A DNA stretch of 64,000 nt from Phosphoribacter sp037045045. Lineage in GTDB: Bacteria; Actinomycetota; Actinomycetes; Actinomycetales; Dermatophilaceae. Position 1 is the first letter of the stretch; the number at the start of each line of letters is the position of its first letter. A program made the position numbers and the translations under genes. Where the stretch lies: assembly GCA_037045045.1 (NCBI GenBank), contig JBAOHL010000002.1, positions 526,565-590,564 on the forward strand. The letters are read 5' to 3'. Under the pieces are notes generated by a model that saw only the letters and a list, made by a program, of their open reading frames with translations, made no database searches and had not been told where the DNA came from. Below are positions 16,770 to 24,916 of this stretch, in pieces.

Positions 16770-17819
16770 TCAGTGGCGCGGCATGAGCACCGTGTAGTCG
16801 ACGTCGAGCACGACGTTCGGCAGGTACTTGCCCTCCGGCCCCTGGTACGGGAAGTCGGCACCGGAGAGGTCCTTCGTCGCCACCGTGCGCAGCCGCAGGC
16901 CGCCGACGTCCTCGCGCCCGGGGATCTCGAGCTTGTCGAGCACCTGCGACCACGCGTAGACGGTGTCCCCGGCGAACGTCGGGTTCGCATGGGTCCCGCC
17001 GTTGATCGCGGCGATGCACACGGCGTTGGCCAGGCCGTTGTACGACAGCGCCCGGGCCAGGCTGATGATGTGCCCGCCGTAGACGATCCGCCGCCCGAAC
17101 CGGCCTGCGGACTCCACGTGCTGGTTGAAGTGGACCTTGGCGGTGTTGTGGTAGAGCCGAGTGGCGAGCATGTGCTCGGCCTCCTCGATCGTCATGCCGT
17201 CGACGTGGTCGATCCGCTCGCCGATCTCGTAGTCCTCCCACAGGTAGGGACTGCCGGCGAGCACGGTGTCGTAGGTCCGCCCGCGTAGGTCGAACGGCAC
17301 GACGAGCTCGCCGGCCGGCACGGCAGCGGGCAGCTCGGGCAGCACGGTTTCCGGCGGGGGCGCGCTCTCGTCGCCCTTGCGGACCATGACCCAGCGGACG
17401 TAGTCGAGCACGGTCTCGCCGCGTTGGTTGGTCCCCACCGAGTGGACGTAGACGACGCCGGTCTTGCCGTCGCGGTTGGGCTTGAGGCCGATGACCTCCG
17501 ACCGGGCCGCGAGGGTGTCGCCGGGGTAGACCGGCACGCCGAATCGCCCGGCGGCATACCCGAGGTTCGCCACGGCATTGAGCGAGATGTCGGGCACCGT
17601 CTTGCCGAAGACGACGTGGAACACGAGCATGCTGTCCAGCGGCATCCGCTCCATGCCCATGGCCTGCGCGAAGGACTCCCCCGCCGTCATGGCGAACCGC
17701 GGGCCGTAGAGCGCGGTGTACATCGCGACGTCGCCGTCGCTCACAGTGCGGGGTGTCGCGTGGACGATCTCCTGCCCGATCCGGAAGTCCTCGAAGTAGT
17801 TGCCGGGCACCGTTTTCAT
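16770..17819 (-). CDS. Double MaoC-domain hydratase (mesaconyl-CoA hydratase-like)
   Basis: 349 residues with two hotdog units. The first starts YFEDFRIGQEIVHATPRTVSDGDV and the second YLWEDYEIGERIDHVDGMTIEEAE, the usual openings of MaoC domains. The second unit has FGRRIVYGGHIISLARALS, corresponding to the catalytic loop. This arrangement matches 2-methylfumaryl (mesaconyl)-CoA hydratases and related double-hotdog enzymes. It follows an acyl-CoA ligase on the same strand after 171 bases. The remaining genes of an ethylmalonyl-CoA pathway are not in the window, so the exact acyl-CoA is unproven. Confidence 0.8.
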   Translation of the reverse strand: MKTVPGNYFEDFRIGQEIVHATPRTVSDGDVAMYTALYGPRFAMTAGESFAQAMGMERMPLDSMLVFHVVFGKTVPDISLNAVANLGYAAGRFGVPVYPGDTLAARSEVIGLKPNRDGKTGVVYVHSVGTNQRGETVLDYVRWVMVRKGDESAPPPETVLPELPAAVPAGELVVPFDLRGRTYDTVLAGSPYLWEDYEIGERIDHVDGMTIEEAEHMLATRLYHNTAKVHFNQHVESAGRFGRRIVYGGHIISLARALSYNGLANAVCIAAINGGTHANPTFAGDTVYAWSQVLDKLEIPGREDVGGLRLRTVATKDLSGADFPYQGPEGKYLPNVVLDVDYTVLMPRH

Positions 17820-17990
17820 CGTCGTCCCTCGCCTGTATGCCGGGTGCAGCGTTTCGCTCGCATCCTCCCACCGGTCGGCGCGCGCGGGCCGGGGCGGGGT
17901 CGGAGTCGTTGATCACGACCCGCGGGGGCACGGCCGCGCACCGACGACCCAGGCCAGGCGCGCGGCCACACCGCACCCATCGACGGCAGC

Positions 17991-19550
17991 TCACCGAGCG
18001 TCGCCGCGTTGACCTTCCTGCCGATCGGCGAGGTCGCGCCGGAGGATCTTGCCGTTGGGGGTGCGCGGCAGGGCGTCGACGAAAACGACCTCCCGCGGGC
18101 GCTTGTACGCGGCGAGGTGCTCCGCGGCATACCCGAGGATGCTTGCCGCGTCGACGGATTCGCGGTCGTCCGGGTCGGTCGGCACGACGAACGCGGTGAT
18201 GATCCGCAGCCCTTCGCGCACCTGCACCTCGGTGACGGCCACCTCGCCGACGTCGGGGTGGCGGGCCAGGCAGTGCTCGACCTCCAGGGGTGAGACGCGG
18301 TAGCCCATCGCGGTCATCACGTCGTCGTTGCGCCCGTGGTAGTACAGGTAGCCGTCCGGGCCGACGTGGACGAGGTCGCTCGTGACGAACCACTCCCCCC
18401 GGTATGCCGCGGCCTGCTCCTCGGGGCGGCGCCAGTAGCCGAGCATGAGGCCGGGGTCGCTGCGATGCACGGCCAGCAGGCCGATCTGCCCGTCGGGCAC
18501 CGGCGTGACATCGGCGCCGTCCTGCGGCAGGACCGCGACCCGCCGACCCGGCTGCGGGCGGCCCGGGCTGCCCGGACGGGTGGCCACGGTGGGACCGCTG
18601 GAGACGAACGTCGACACCTCGCTCATCCCCAACGCCTCGAACAGTTCCCGCCCGGTGGCCTCGCGCCAACGGCTCCACAGCGACGGGGTGAGCGCCTCGC
18701 CGGCGACCAGGCCATGGCGCAGCGAGGACAGGTCCACGGCGCCGAGCTCGCCCCGGGCGAGCAGCTGGCGGTAGACGCCCGGAACCGCGGCGAAATGGGT
18801 GGCCCGGAACCGCTCGAGGAGCGTCGGCCACGCGCTCGGATCCTTGGGCCCGTCGTAGACCACGGCGGTCGCGCCGTTGGCCCACGGGTCGGTGAGGCCG
18901 ACGCCGAGGGTGTACGTCCAGTTGAAGGCGCCGGCATGGAGCATGACGTCGCCCGGGCCGATGCCGAGCCAGTGGGCGTACATCGGCCGGCGGCCCCAGG
19001 CGGCCCGGTGCGCGTGCAGGACGCCCTTGGGCCGGTCGGTCGTCCCCGAGGTGTAGACGAGGTAGGCGGGGTCGTCCGCGGCGGTGTCGGCGTATGCCGC
19101 GCGGCTCGGTTGCGCGCGCCAGCGGGCGACGTCGGCCGGTCCGGCGCCGCGGACCCCGTCGGGCAGGTCGACCCGCAAGGCGTCCTCGGCGACGACGAGG
19201 TGGCAGCGGGAATCGGCGACGAGGAAGTCGACCTCCTCGGCGGTGAGTTGGGTCGAGGTGGGGATAGCGACGAGGCCCGCCGCGATCGCCCCGAAGAACA
19301 CCAGCGGATAGGCGCTGGTGTTGCCGAGGCGCACGAGGACCCGATCGCCCGGGGCGAGTCCAGATGCCAGCAGGCCGGCGGCAACCGCGCGGACCGCGTC
19401 GTCGAGTTCGGCGAAGGTCCACCGCTCGGCGGCTTCGGGGGGTGCCGCCGCGTCGTGGACGACGACGAGGGCGGTGGCGTCGGGCCGAGCCGCCGCGGGG
19501 TCTCCGACGCAGTAGCGGGCCATGTTGAACCGCTGCGGCACCGCCTCCAT
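17991..19550 (-). CDS. AMP-binding acyl-CoA ligase
   Basis: 519 residues from the ATG at 19550. The ANL motifs are present: the P-loop YLVYTSGTTDRPKG, the hinge region GYLYYHGRNDDVMTAMGYRVSPLEVE, and the catalytic lysine motif PRTPNGKILRRDL. It makes acyl-AMP and then acyl-CoA. The closest type by feel is the medium-chain/benzoate-like ligases. The second substrate is unknown; the MaoC hydratase downstream may act on its product. Confidence 0.9.
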   Translation of the reverse strand: MEAVPQRFNMARYCVGDPAAARPDATALVVVHDAAAPPEAAERWTFAELDDAVRAVAAGLLASGLAPGDRVLVRLGNTSAYPLVFFGAIAAGLVAIPTSTQLTAEEVDFLVADSRCHLVVAEDALRVDLPDGVRGAGPADVARWRAQPSRAAYADTAADDPAYLVYTSGTTDRPKGVLHAHRAAWGRRPMYAHWLGIGPGDVMLHAGAFNWTYTLGVGLTDPWANGATAVVYDGPKDPSAWPTLLERFRATHFAAVPGVYRQLLARGELGAVDLSSLRHGLVAGEALTPSLWSRWREATGRELFEALGMSEVSTFVSSGPTVATRPGSPGRPQPGRRVAVLPQDGADVTPVPDGQIGLLAVHRSDPGLMLGYWRRPEEQAAAYRGEWFVTSDLVHVGPDGYLYYHGRNDDVMTAMGYRVSPLEVEHCLARHPDVGEVAVTEVQVREGLRIITAFVVPTDPDDRESVDAASILGYAAEHLAAYKRPREVVFVDALPRTPNGKILRRDLADRQEGQRGDAR

Positions 19551-19622
19551 GCCTCCAGCATCCCAGGCCCGACCGGCGGGTGATCGCCTGGCGCCGCCCT
19601 GCCGCGGCGGCCCCGAACGGCA

Positions 19623-19634
19623 TACCGTGCCGGT
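19623..19634 (+). promoter_or_regulatory. Leaderless -10 box of the MBL-fold gene at 19635
   Basis: TACCGT, six bases, ATG. The box overlaps a copy of the dispersed octamer (CGGCATAC), which also forms an inverted pair CATACCG/CGGTATG with the next bases. Confidence 0.55.
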
Positions 19635-20684
19635 ATGTGTATCGAGTCCGACGCGGGCCAGGCCCGTCTCGCCGCGCCTCGTCCGACGACCGGCGCGGCA
19701 ATCGATCCGATCCGCCTGGAGCCCGTCGACGAGGTGCGGATCACCACCCTCGTCGACAACGTCTACGACGGGTTGCTCCCCGGGGACGAAGCGGTGACCC
19801 GCGCGCCGATGGCCAATCCCGTGGCGGCCGGGCAGTTCGAGGGCGGCTCCACCATTGTGGGGCTGCGGGCCGAACACGGGTTCAGCGCTCTCGTCGAGGT
19901 CCGACGCGGCGATCGCACGTCAACGGTGCTCTTCGACACCGGCCTGTCCCCCGACGCCATGGTCGACAACGCCGACCGGATCGGGGTGTCCTTCGACGCG
20001 GTGACCGCGACGGTGCTCAGCCACGGCCACTTCGACCACGCCGGCGGTCTGGCCGGCCTCGCGGCCCGGCGCGGCCGATCGGGGATGCCGCTGACTCTGC
20101 ACCCCAACGTCTGGTCGCATCGGCGCCTCGCCCTGCCCGGCGTGGGGATCCAACCGCTGCCCACCCTGTCGAAGTCGGCCCTGGCCGGCGAGGGATTCGA
20201 GGTCATCGAGCGGCGGGTCCCCTCGCTGCTGCTCGACGGATGCCTGCTCGTCACGGGCGAGGTCGACCGCACGACCGAGTTCGAGCGAGGTATGCCGCCG
20301 GCGCACGAGGCGTGGGACGGCGCTGGGTGGCGACACGACCCGCTCGTCGTCGACGACCAGGCCGTCGTCGTCGACGTGCGCGGTCGGGGGCTGGTCGTGC
20401 TCACCGGATGTGGTCATGCCGGGGTCGTCAACATCGTCCGGCACGCGATGCGCCTCACCGGCGTCGAGCGGCTGGCTGGGCTCGTCGGCGGGTTCCACCT
20501 CGGCGGGCCGGCGTTCGAGCCGGTCATCGAGCCGACCGTGGCCGCCCTGGCCGAGTGGGCACCCGAGATCGTCGTCCCCGGGCACTGCACGGGCTGGCGC
20601 GCCCAGCACGCCCTCGCGGCCCGGTTGCCGCAGGCGTGGAAGCCGGGGAGTTCGGGGTCGACCTACCTCGTCCGAGCGGCCTGA
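19635..20684 (+). CDS. Metallo-beta-lactamase-fold protein of the dihydropterin/RFA-P synthase type
   Basis: 349 residues. The ligand motif TVLSHGHFDHAGGL and the late VLTGCGHAGVVNIV plus GGFHLGG and VPGHCTGWRA give the characteristic pattern of the family named 7,8-dihydropterin-6-methyl-4-(beta-D-ribofuranosyl)aminobenzene-5'-phosphate synthase. In bacteria these usually act as phosphodiesterase- or thioester-type hydrolases rather than in methanopterin synthesis. It is monocistronic in appearance. Confidence 0.85.
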   Translation: MCIESDAGQARLAAPRPTTGAAIDPIRLEPVDEVRITTLVDNVYDGLLPGDEAVTRAPMANPVAAGQFEGGSTIVGLRAEHGFSALVEVRRGDRTSTVLFDTGLSPDAMVDNADRIGVSFDAVTATVLSHGHFDHAGGLAGLAARRGRSGMPLTLHPNVWSHRRLALPGVGIQPLPTLSKSALAGEGFEVIERRVPSLLLDGCLLVTGEVDRTTEFERGMPPAHEAWDGAGWRHDPLVVDDQAVVVDVRGRGLVVLTGCGHAGVVNIVRHAMRLTGVERLAGLVGGFHLGGPAFEPVIEPTVAALAEWAPEIVVPGHCTGWRAQHALAARLPQAWKPGSSGSTYLVRAA

Positions 20685-20905
20685 GACGCGCTGCGGCCGG
20701 TCGGAGCGGCCCGCCGAGTCACCGCGACTGACCGTCGCTATCCCCGACGAGCCCGGCTCCCTGGGCCGCCTGCTCAGCCGTGCGCGGCTGGGGCCTGCTC
20801 GCTACCTCGGACTGCCGAGTCGGCATCTGCCGAAGCGGGACGATCGCGGCAGCGGCGGTGACCAGCACCACGATCCCGCCGACGAGGGGTGCGGGCAGAC
20901 GCCGG
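20685..20905. other. Gene-poor 221-base interval between converging genes
   Basis: Between the MBL-fold gene and the acyl-CoA ligase at 20906. A minus-strand frame here could encode a short peptide with one hydrophobic stretch (VGGIVVLVTAAAAIVPLR), but it lacks a clear start and ribosome site. I do not call a gene. Confidence 0.3.
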
Positions 20906-22519
20906 CTACCCGTCGCCCGCCTCGGCGGCCACCTCGGCCGCCCAGCGCAGGTCCGCCTTGCCCGAGGGGCTGCGCTTGAGTTCCTCGCAGAGGCGCAGTG
21001 CCGTCGGCCGCTTGTAGTCGGCGAGCTCCGCACCCACGTGGGCGCGCAGGTCCGCCAGGGTGAGCGTGGCACCGGGCTGCAGCGCCACGACCGCCGCGAT
21101 CCGATGCCCCCAGCGCGGATCGGGCACGCCGACGACCATGACGTCGCGGACCGCGGGATGGCGCCGGATGCAGTTCTCGACCTCTTCGGCGAAGACCTTC
21201 TCGCCGCCGGAGTTGATGACCCCGCTACCTCGGCCGTGGAACGTCACGACTCCGTCGGCGTCGATCGACACGAGGTCGCCCGGCACGACATAGCGCACCC
21301 CGTCGATGGTCCGGAACGTCTCGGCGGTCTTGGCCTCGTCGCCGAGGTAGCGGATGTGCTCGTCGGACACCGCGGCCAGGCGCCCGATCCGCCCGGACCC
21401 GGGCTCGACGTCGCGGCCGGTGTCGTCGATGATGCGGCATCCCGGCAAGAGCCGGAACCGGGCCGTGCTCACCGGGTCGCCCCGACGCGTCTCCGCGACC
21501 GCGAACGGCCCGCCCTCGGTGGCGGCGACGAGGTCGCGGCAGAGGAAGTCGGCGTGGGCGAGCAGCCGGGCCTTGCTCTCGGCGCTCCACATCACCCCGT
21601 AGGAGAGGATCCGCTTGAGCGAGGACAGGTCGTAGGGCCGGCCGGCGGCAACCGCTCGGTCGAGGGCGTCGGCCAGCGGCACGGCGAACACGTCCCCGAC
21701 GATCCCGACGGTGTCGACGCGTTGACGCTCGATGGTCGAGGCGAGGTCGTCGGGGTCGTACCCACGTTCGGTGAGGCAGGCCACTCGGCCACCGGCGAGC
21801 AGCGCGCCGAGGCTGGTGTACATCCCGGCCCCGTGCATGAGCGGTGGACCGGGCAGGGTGACCATCGTCTCGCCACCGGGCTTGAGCCCTTCGAGGGTCG
21901 TGCGCAACTCGTCCAACGACTGGGGGTAGGGCACTCCGAGGTTGAGGAACCCGTTCGCGGCGACCACCCCGAAGAGCCAGGAATGGCGCGAGAGCACCCC
22001 CCGCGGCATACCGGTCGTGCCGCCGGTGTACATGAGCCACTCGTCGTTGCCGCGCTCGATCCGTGACATCGGCTCGGCGCCGAGCGCGTCCTCGAATTGG
22101 ACCGCGCCGTCGAGCAGGTCCGTCCCGCCGAGTTGGACGAGGGCCGGCCGCCGCTGCAGGCCGTCGAGGGCGGGGCCCAGCCGGTCGGCGACGCTGGCGT
22201 CGTAAAGCACGGCGCGGACGTCGGCGTCGCGGAAGATGTACGTCATCTCCTCGGCCTTGTACCGGTAGTTGACGTTGACCGGCACGGCCCGACACTTCAG
22301 CGCCGCGAACACGGCCTCGAAGTACTCCGGGCTGTTGAACAGACAGATGGCGACCCGGTGGCCCGGCCCGATCCCCGCCGCGCTGAGGTGGCCGGCCAGC
22401 CGAGCGGCGGCAGCGTCGAGCCGCGCCCAGGTGACGACCCGGTCCCCCTGGGTGATCGCACCTCGCTCGCTCATGACGTCGGCGACGGTCTCCAGGACGG
22501 TCGCGAAGTTCTCCTCCAT
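20906..22519 (-). CDS. AMP-binding acyl-CoA synthetase (FadD-like)
   Basis: 537 residues, ATG at 22519 with GGAG upstream (AAGGAGGATCC). ANL motifs: EWLMYTGGTTGMPRG, VTFHGRGSGVINSGGEKVFAEEVE, and a final KRSPSGKADL carrying the catalytic lysine. The internal VNVNYRYKAEEMTYIF is typical of actinobacterial steroid/fatty-acid side-chain ligases. Monocistronic. The 231-base interval upstream of its start contains three GTATGCCG copies and a tandem repeat. Confidence 0.9.
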   Translation of the reverse strand: MEENFATVLETVADVMSERGAITQGDRVVTWARLDAAAARLAGHLSAAGIGPGHRVAICLFNSPEYFEAVFAALKCRAVPVNVNYRYKAEEMTYIFRDADVRAVLYDASVADRLGPALDGLQRRPALVQLGGTDLLDGAVQFEDALGAEPMSRIERGNDEWLMYTGGTTGMPRGVLSRHSWLFGVVAANGFLNLGVPYPQSLDELRTTLEGLKPGGETMVTLPGPPLMHGAGMYTSLGALLAGGRVACLTERGYDPDDLASTIERQRVDTVGIVGDVFAVPLADALDRAVAAGRPYDLSSLKRILSYGVMWSAESKARLLAHADFLCRDLVAATEGGPFAVAETRRGDPVSTARFRLLPGCRIIDDTGRDVEPGSGRIGRLAAVSDEHIRYLGDEAKTAETFRTIDGVRYVVPGDLVSIDADGVVTFHGRGSGVINSGGEKVFAEEVENCIRRHPAVRDVMVVGVPDPRWGHRIAAVVALQPGATLTLADLRAHVGAELADYKRPTALRLCEELKRSPSGKADLRWAAEVAAEAGDG

Positions 22520-22635
22520 GGATCCTCCTTGCGCCAGAGCGTATGCCGGGTACCGGCAGGGCGCGGATCGCCGTTCCGCAGGCCGGTATGCCGCACCGGC
22601 AGGTCACGGTGTGGGCTGCGGCCGGCGGCGAGCGC

Positions 22636-22719
22636 GCGGCATCCGAGGACGCGGCATCCGAGGACGCGGCATCCGAGGACGCGGCATCCGAGGACGCGGC
22701 ATCCGAGGACGCGGCATAC
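22636..22719. repeat. 15-bp tandem repeat, five copies, ending in the dispersed motif
   Basis: Five exact copies of GCGGCATCCGAGGAC (22636-22710), followed by GCGGCATAC, the dispersed octamer itself. The repeat unit is thus one base away from the motif. It lies between the acyl-CoA synthetase start and the CDF stop codon. Confidence 0.9.
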
Positions 22720-22750
22720 GGGTCGGCAGATCGTGCGCCCGACCCGCGGA

Positions 22751-23812
22751 TCAGCGTGAGCCGGTGCCTTCACTCTGGTCGGCCAGACCGGCGGGACAGA
22801 CGCGCACCGCGGCCGAGGTGAGCCGCGGCAGCCGCGCACGGAGCCGGGCTTCGACGTCGTGGCCGACGTGGTGGGCGCGTTCGAAGGACCAGGCCGCGTC
22901 GACCTCGACGGCGACCTCGGCGCGCAGTTCGTGTCCGATCCAACGCACGCGCAGGTCCGGCACCGCGAGCACGCCCGGGGTCTGTGCGGCGAGGGACCGC
23001 GCCGAGTCGACCAGGCCCGGTTCGACGGCATCCATGATCCGGGCCGCGACGTGCCGGATCGCCTCGCGGAGCACGGCGAGCAGCGCGACGGTGATGCCCA
23101 GGGCGATGACCGGGTCGGCGGCATCCCAGCCGAGGCCCACTCCGGCCGCTCCGAGCAGCACGGCGAGGCTGGTCAGCGCGTCGGTGCGCGCATGCAGGCC
23201 GTCGGCCACGAGGGCGGCCGAACCGATCCGCCGCCCGGTGCGGATGCGCAACTGGGCCGCGGCCTCGTTGGCCAAGCCGCCGACGATCGCCGCTCCACCG
23301 ACCGCCCACAGGTGCTCGACGGGCCGCGGATTCAACAGTCGGTCGACGGCCTCCCAGGCGGTGACCGCCGCTGAGAAGGCGATGACGAGGACGACGAAGA
23401 CACCGGCTAGGTCCTCGGCTCGGCCGTACCCGTAGGTGAAACGGTCGGTCACCGGACGCAAGGCGACCCGGAAGGCCAACAGCAACGGCAGGGCGGTCAG
23501 CGCGTCGGCGAGGTTGTGAACCGAGTCGCCAAATAGCGCCACCGAACCGGAGAACGCGACGACGGTGAACTGGATCGCCGCGGCGACAAGCAGCAGAGCG
23601 AGGCTGATCCACAGCACCCGGCGGCCGTCGCCGGTGGCCACCACGTCGGCAGCCCCGAGGTGGTCGTGATGGTGTCCACCGCGCCCGGCCGCATGCTCGT
23701 GGTCGCCGTGCCCGTGCTCGCCGAGCTCGACCGCATGCTCGTGGTCGCCGTGCGCGTGGCCCGGCCGGTCCAGCGGCGAGGCGCCGTGTCCCGCGACCGA
23801 GGCGTCGCTCAC
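22751..23812 (-). CDS. Cation diffusion facilitator (zinc-type metal exporter)
   Basis: 353 residues from a GTG at 23812 that overlaps the methyltransferase stop (GTGA). The N-terminal 50 residues are a cytoplasmic histidine-rich tail with several HGDHEH-type clusters. Six membrane helices follow. The transport site is shown by two H-x3-D motifs: SVHNLADALT in TM2 and LHARTDALTSL in TM5. The C-terminal cytoplasmic domain IGHELRAEVAVEVD is the ferredoxin-like metal sensor. CDFs with H/D sites export Zn2+ (or Co2+) against protons. It is cotranscribed with the methyltransferase and divergent from a CzrA-like repressor. Confidence 0.93.
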   Translation of the reverse strand: MSDASVAGHGASPLDRPGHAHGDHEHAVELGEHGHGDHEHAAGRGGHHHDHLGAADVVATGDGRRVLWISLALLLVAAAIQFTVVAFSGSVALFGDSVHNLADALTALPLLLAFRVALRPVTDRFTYGYGRAEDLAGVFVVLVIAFSAAVTAWEAVDRLLNPRPVEHLWAVGGAAIVGGLANEAAAQLRIRTGRRIGSAALVADGLHARTDALTSLAVLLGAAGVGLGWDAADPVIALGITVALLAVLREAIRHVAARIMDAVEPGLVDSARSLAAQTPGVLAVPDLRVRWIGHELRAEVAVEVDAAWSFERAHHVGHDVEARLRARLPRLTSAAVRVCPAGLADQSEGTGSR

Positions 23813-24525
23813 GGCCGGGAGGGTGCCGTGCGCTCGGCCACGACGACGACGAACGGGGTCTGCCGGTGCACGCCCACCACCGACAGCCCGGCCCCCTCGA
23901 CGAGCGCGAGCAGTTCGTCGCCGGGGTCGCCGGCCATCGCGTGTCCGGCCATGGCCCGGGTCAGCAGCGCCCCGAACCGACCCGCGGGCGGGCGGAAGTC
24001 GGCGACCATGAGTCGGCCACCGGGACGCAGCACCCGCGCGGCCTGCGCGAACGCCGCCGGACGCGCCGGCTCGTCGATGTGGTGGACGGCCAGCGCCGAC
24101 ACGACGACGTCGATGCTCTCGTCGGGCACATCGAGGGCCTCGGCCGCCATGACCTCGAACCGCGCGCCCGGCACCTTCCGGCGCGCCCGCTCGCACATGG
24201 GCTCGGACGGGTCGATCCCCAGAACGCTCCCGCCGGGTGCGACGACGGTGACCATCGCGCCGCTGAGCGCGCCGGTGCCGCAGCCGAGGTCGAGGACGCG
24301 GTCCCCGGGGGTGGCCCCGGACAGCCTCGCCAACCGCCGGTATGCCGCGCCGCGCCGCCCGAGGAAGGCGGTCTTGGTCACTACGTCGTAGAAGCGGGCC
24401 TGTTCGATGACCCCGTGCAAGTGTCCGATCCCACCCGCCTCGTGGGAGCCGTGATGGTCGTGCGACCCGGCGACGGCCATGTCGGCCGTGTCGCGGGAGT
24501 GGAAGAGGTGTTGTCCGAGGCCCAT
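23809..24525 (-). CDS. Class I SAM-dependent methyltransferase with His-rich N-terminus
   Basis: 238 residues. A histidine-rich segment (SHDHHGSHEAGGIGHLHG, residues 21-38) precedes the methyltransferase fold with motif I VLDLGCGTGALSG, IDPSEPMCERARRKVPG and VVVSALAVHHIDEPAR. Its start is 16 bases from the divergent arsR start, and its stop overlaps the CDF start. The local His-rich region suggests it binds or responds to the same metal as the exporter; the methylated substrate is unknown. Similar methyltransferases lie beside ArsR genes in arsenic and other metalloid loci. Confidence 0.85.
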   Translation of the reverse strand: MGLGQHLFHSRDTADMAVAGSHDHHGSHEAGGIGHLHGVIEQARFYDVVTKTAFLGRRGAAYRRLARLSGATPGDRVLDLGCGTGALSGAMVTVVAPGGSVLGIDPSEPMCERARRKVPGARFEVMAAEALDVPDESIDVVVSALAVHHIDEPARPAAFAQAARVLRPGGRLMVADFRPPAGRFGALLTRAMAGHAMAGDPGDELLALVEGAGLSVVGVHRQTPFVVVVAERTAPSRP

Positions 24526-24554
24526 ACTTTAGTATTTGCGTATGCACGCGAATA
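24524..24554. promoter_or_regulatory. Overlapping divergent promoter and ArsR operator
   Basis: Only 16 bases separate the two divergent start codons. They hold ATAC-TTTA-GTAT (24524-24535) and, overlapping the arsR start, an inverted repeat TATTtGCGT - 4 bases - ACGCgAATA (24533-24554). TAGTAT plus six bases precedes the arsR ATG, as in a leaderless promoter. Both genes would be shut by one bound dimer. Confidence 0.65.
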
Positions 24555-24916
24555 AGTCAAGCGAGGCCCTGGATCCCGAGTTGGTCACCGTGGCCGTCGA
24601 GGTGCTGCGGGTGCTGGCCGATCCGACCCGCCTGCAACTGGCCTGGACGCTGCGCGAGCAGGAGTGCTCGGTAAGCGAGCTCGCCGAGGTGATCGGCCGC
24701 CCCATCGCCGGGGTGTCGCAACACCTGGCGAAGATGCGGATGGCCCGCCTGGTCACGACGCGCCGGATCGGCACGACGATCCTCTACCGCGTGGACGACG
24801 AGCACGTGCGCCAGTTGGTCGCCGAGATCGCCCGGCACGTCGAGCACCTGCTCTACATCACCCCGGCGCATCACGAGGGGCACGGAGCGGGCCCTCAGCC
24901 CGCCCCCGACTCCTGA
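24542..24916 (+). CDS. ArsR/SmtB-family metal-sensing repressor (CzrA-like)
   Basis: 124 residues. The winged helix runs through LRVLADPTRLQLAWTL and CSVSELAEVIGRPIAGVSQHLAKMRMARLV. The C-terminal helix contains D-E-H-(10 residues)-H-V-E-H, which matches the alpha-5 metal site D-x-H-x10-H-x2-H of CzrA/SmtB, so zinc or cobalt is the likely effector. It lacks the CVC motif of arsenic sensors. The last 22 bases overlap the converging MFS gene. It probably represses itself and the methyltransferase-CDF operon. Confidence 0.92.
   Translation: MHANKSSEALDPELVTVAVEVLRVLADPTRLQLAWTLREQECSVSELAEVIGRPIAGVSQHLAKMRMARLVTTRRIGTTILYRVDDEHVRQLVAEIARHVEHLLYITPAHHEGHGAGPQPAPDS

Noticed and set aside
20719..20880. 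Small one-helix peptide gene on the minus strand
   Set aside because: No start codon with a ribosome site, and the frame continues into the acyl-CoA ligase in the wrong phase.
22751..24547. One large protein joining the methyltransferase region and the CDF exporter
   Set aside because: The upstream part of that frame is an Arg-rich shadow; the CDF start at 23812 overlaps the methyltransferase stop.
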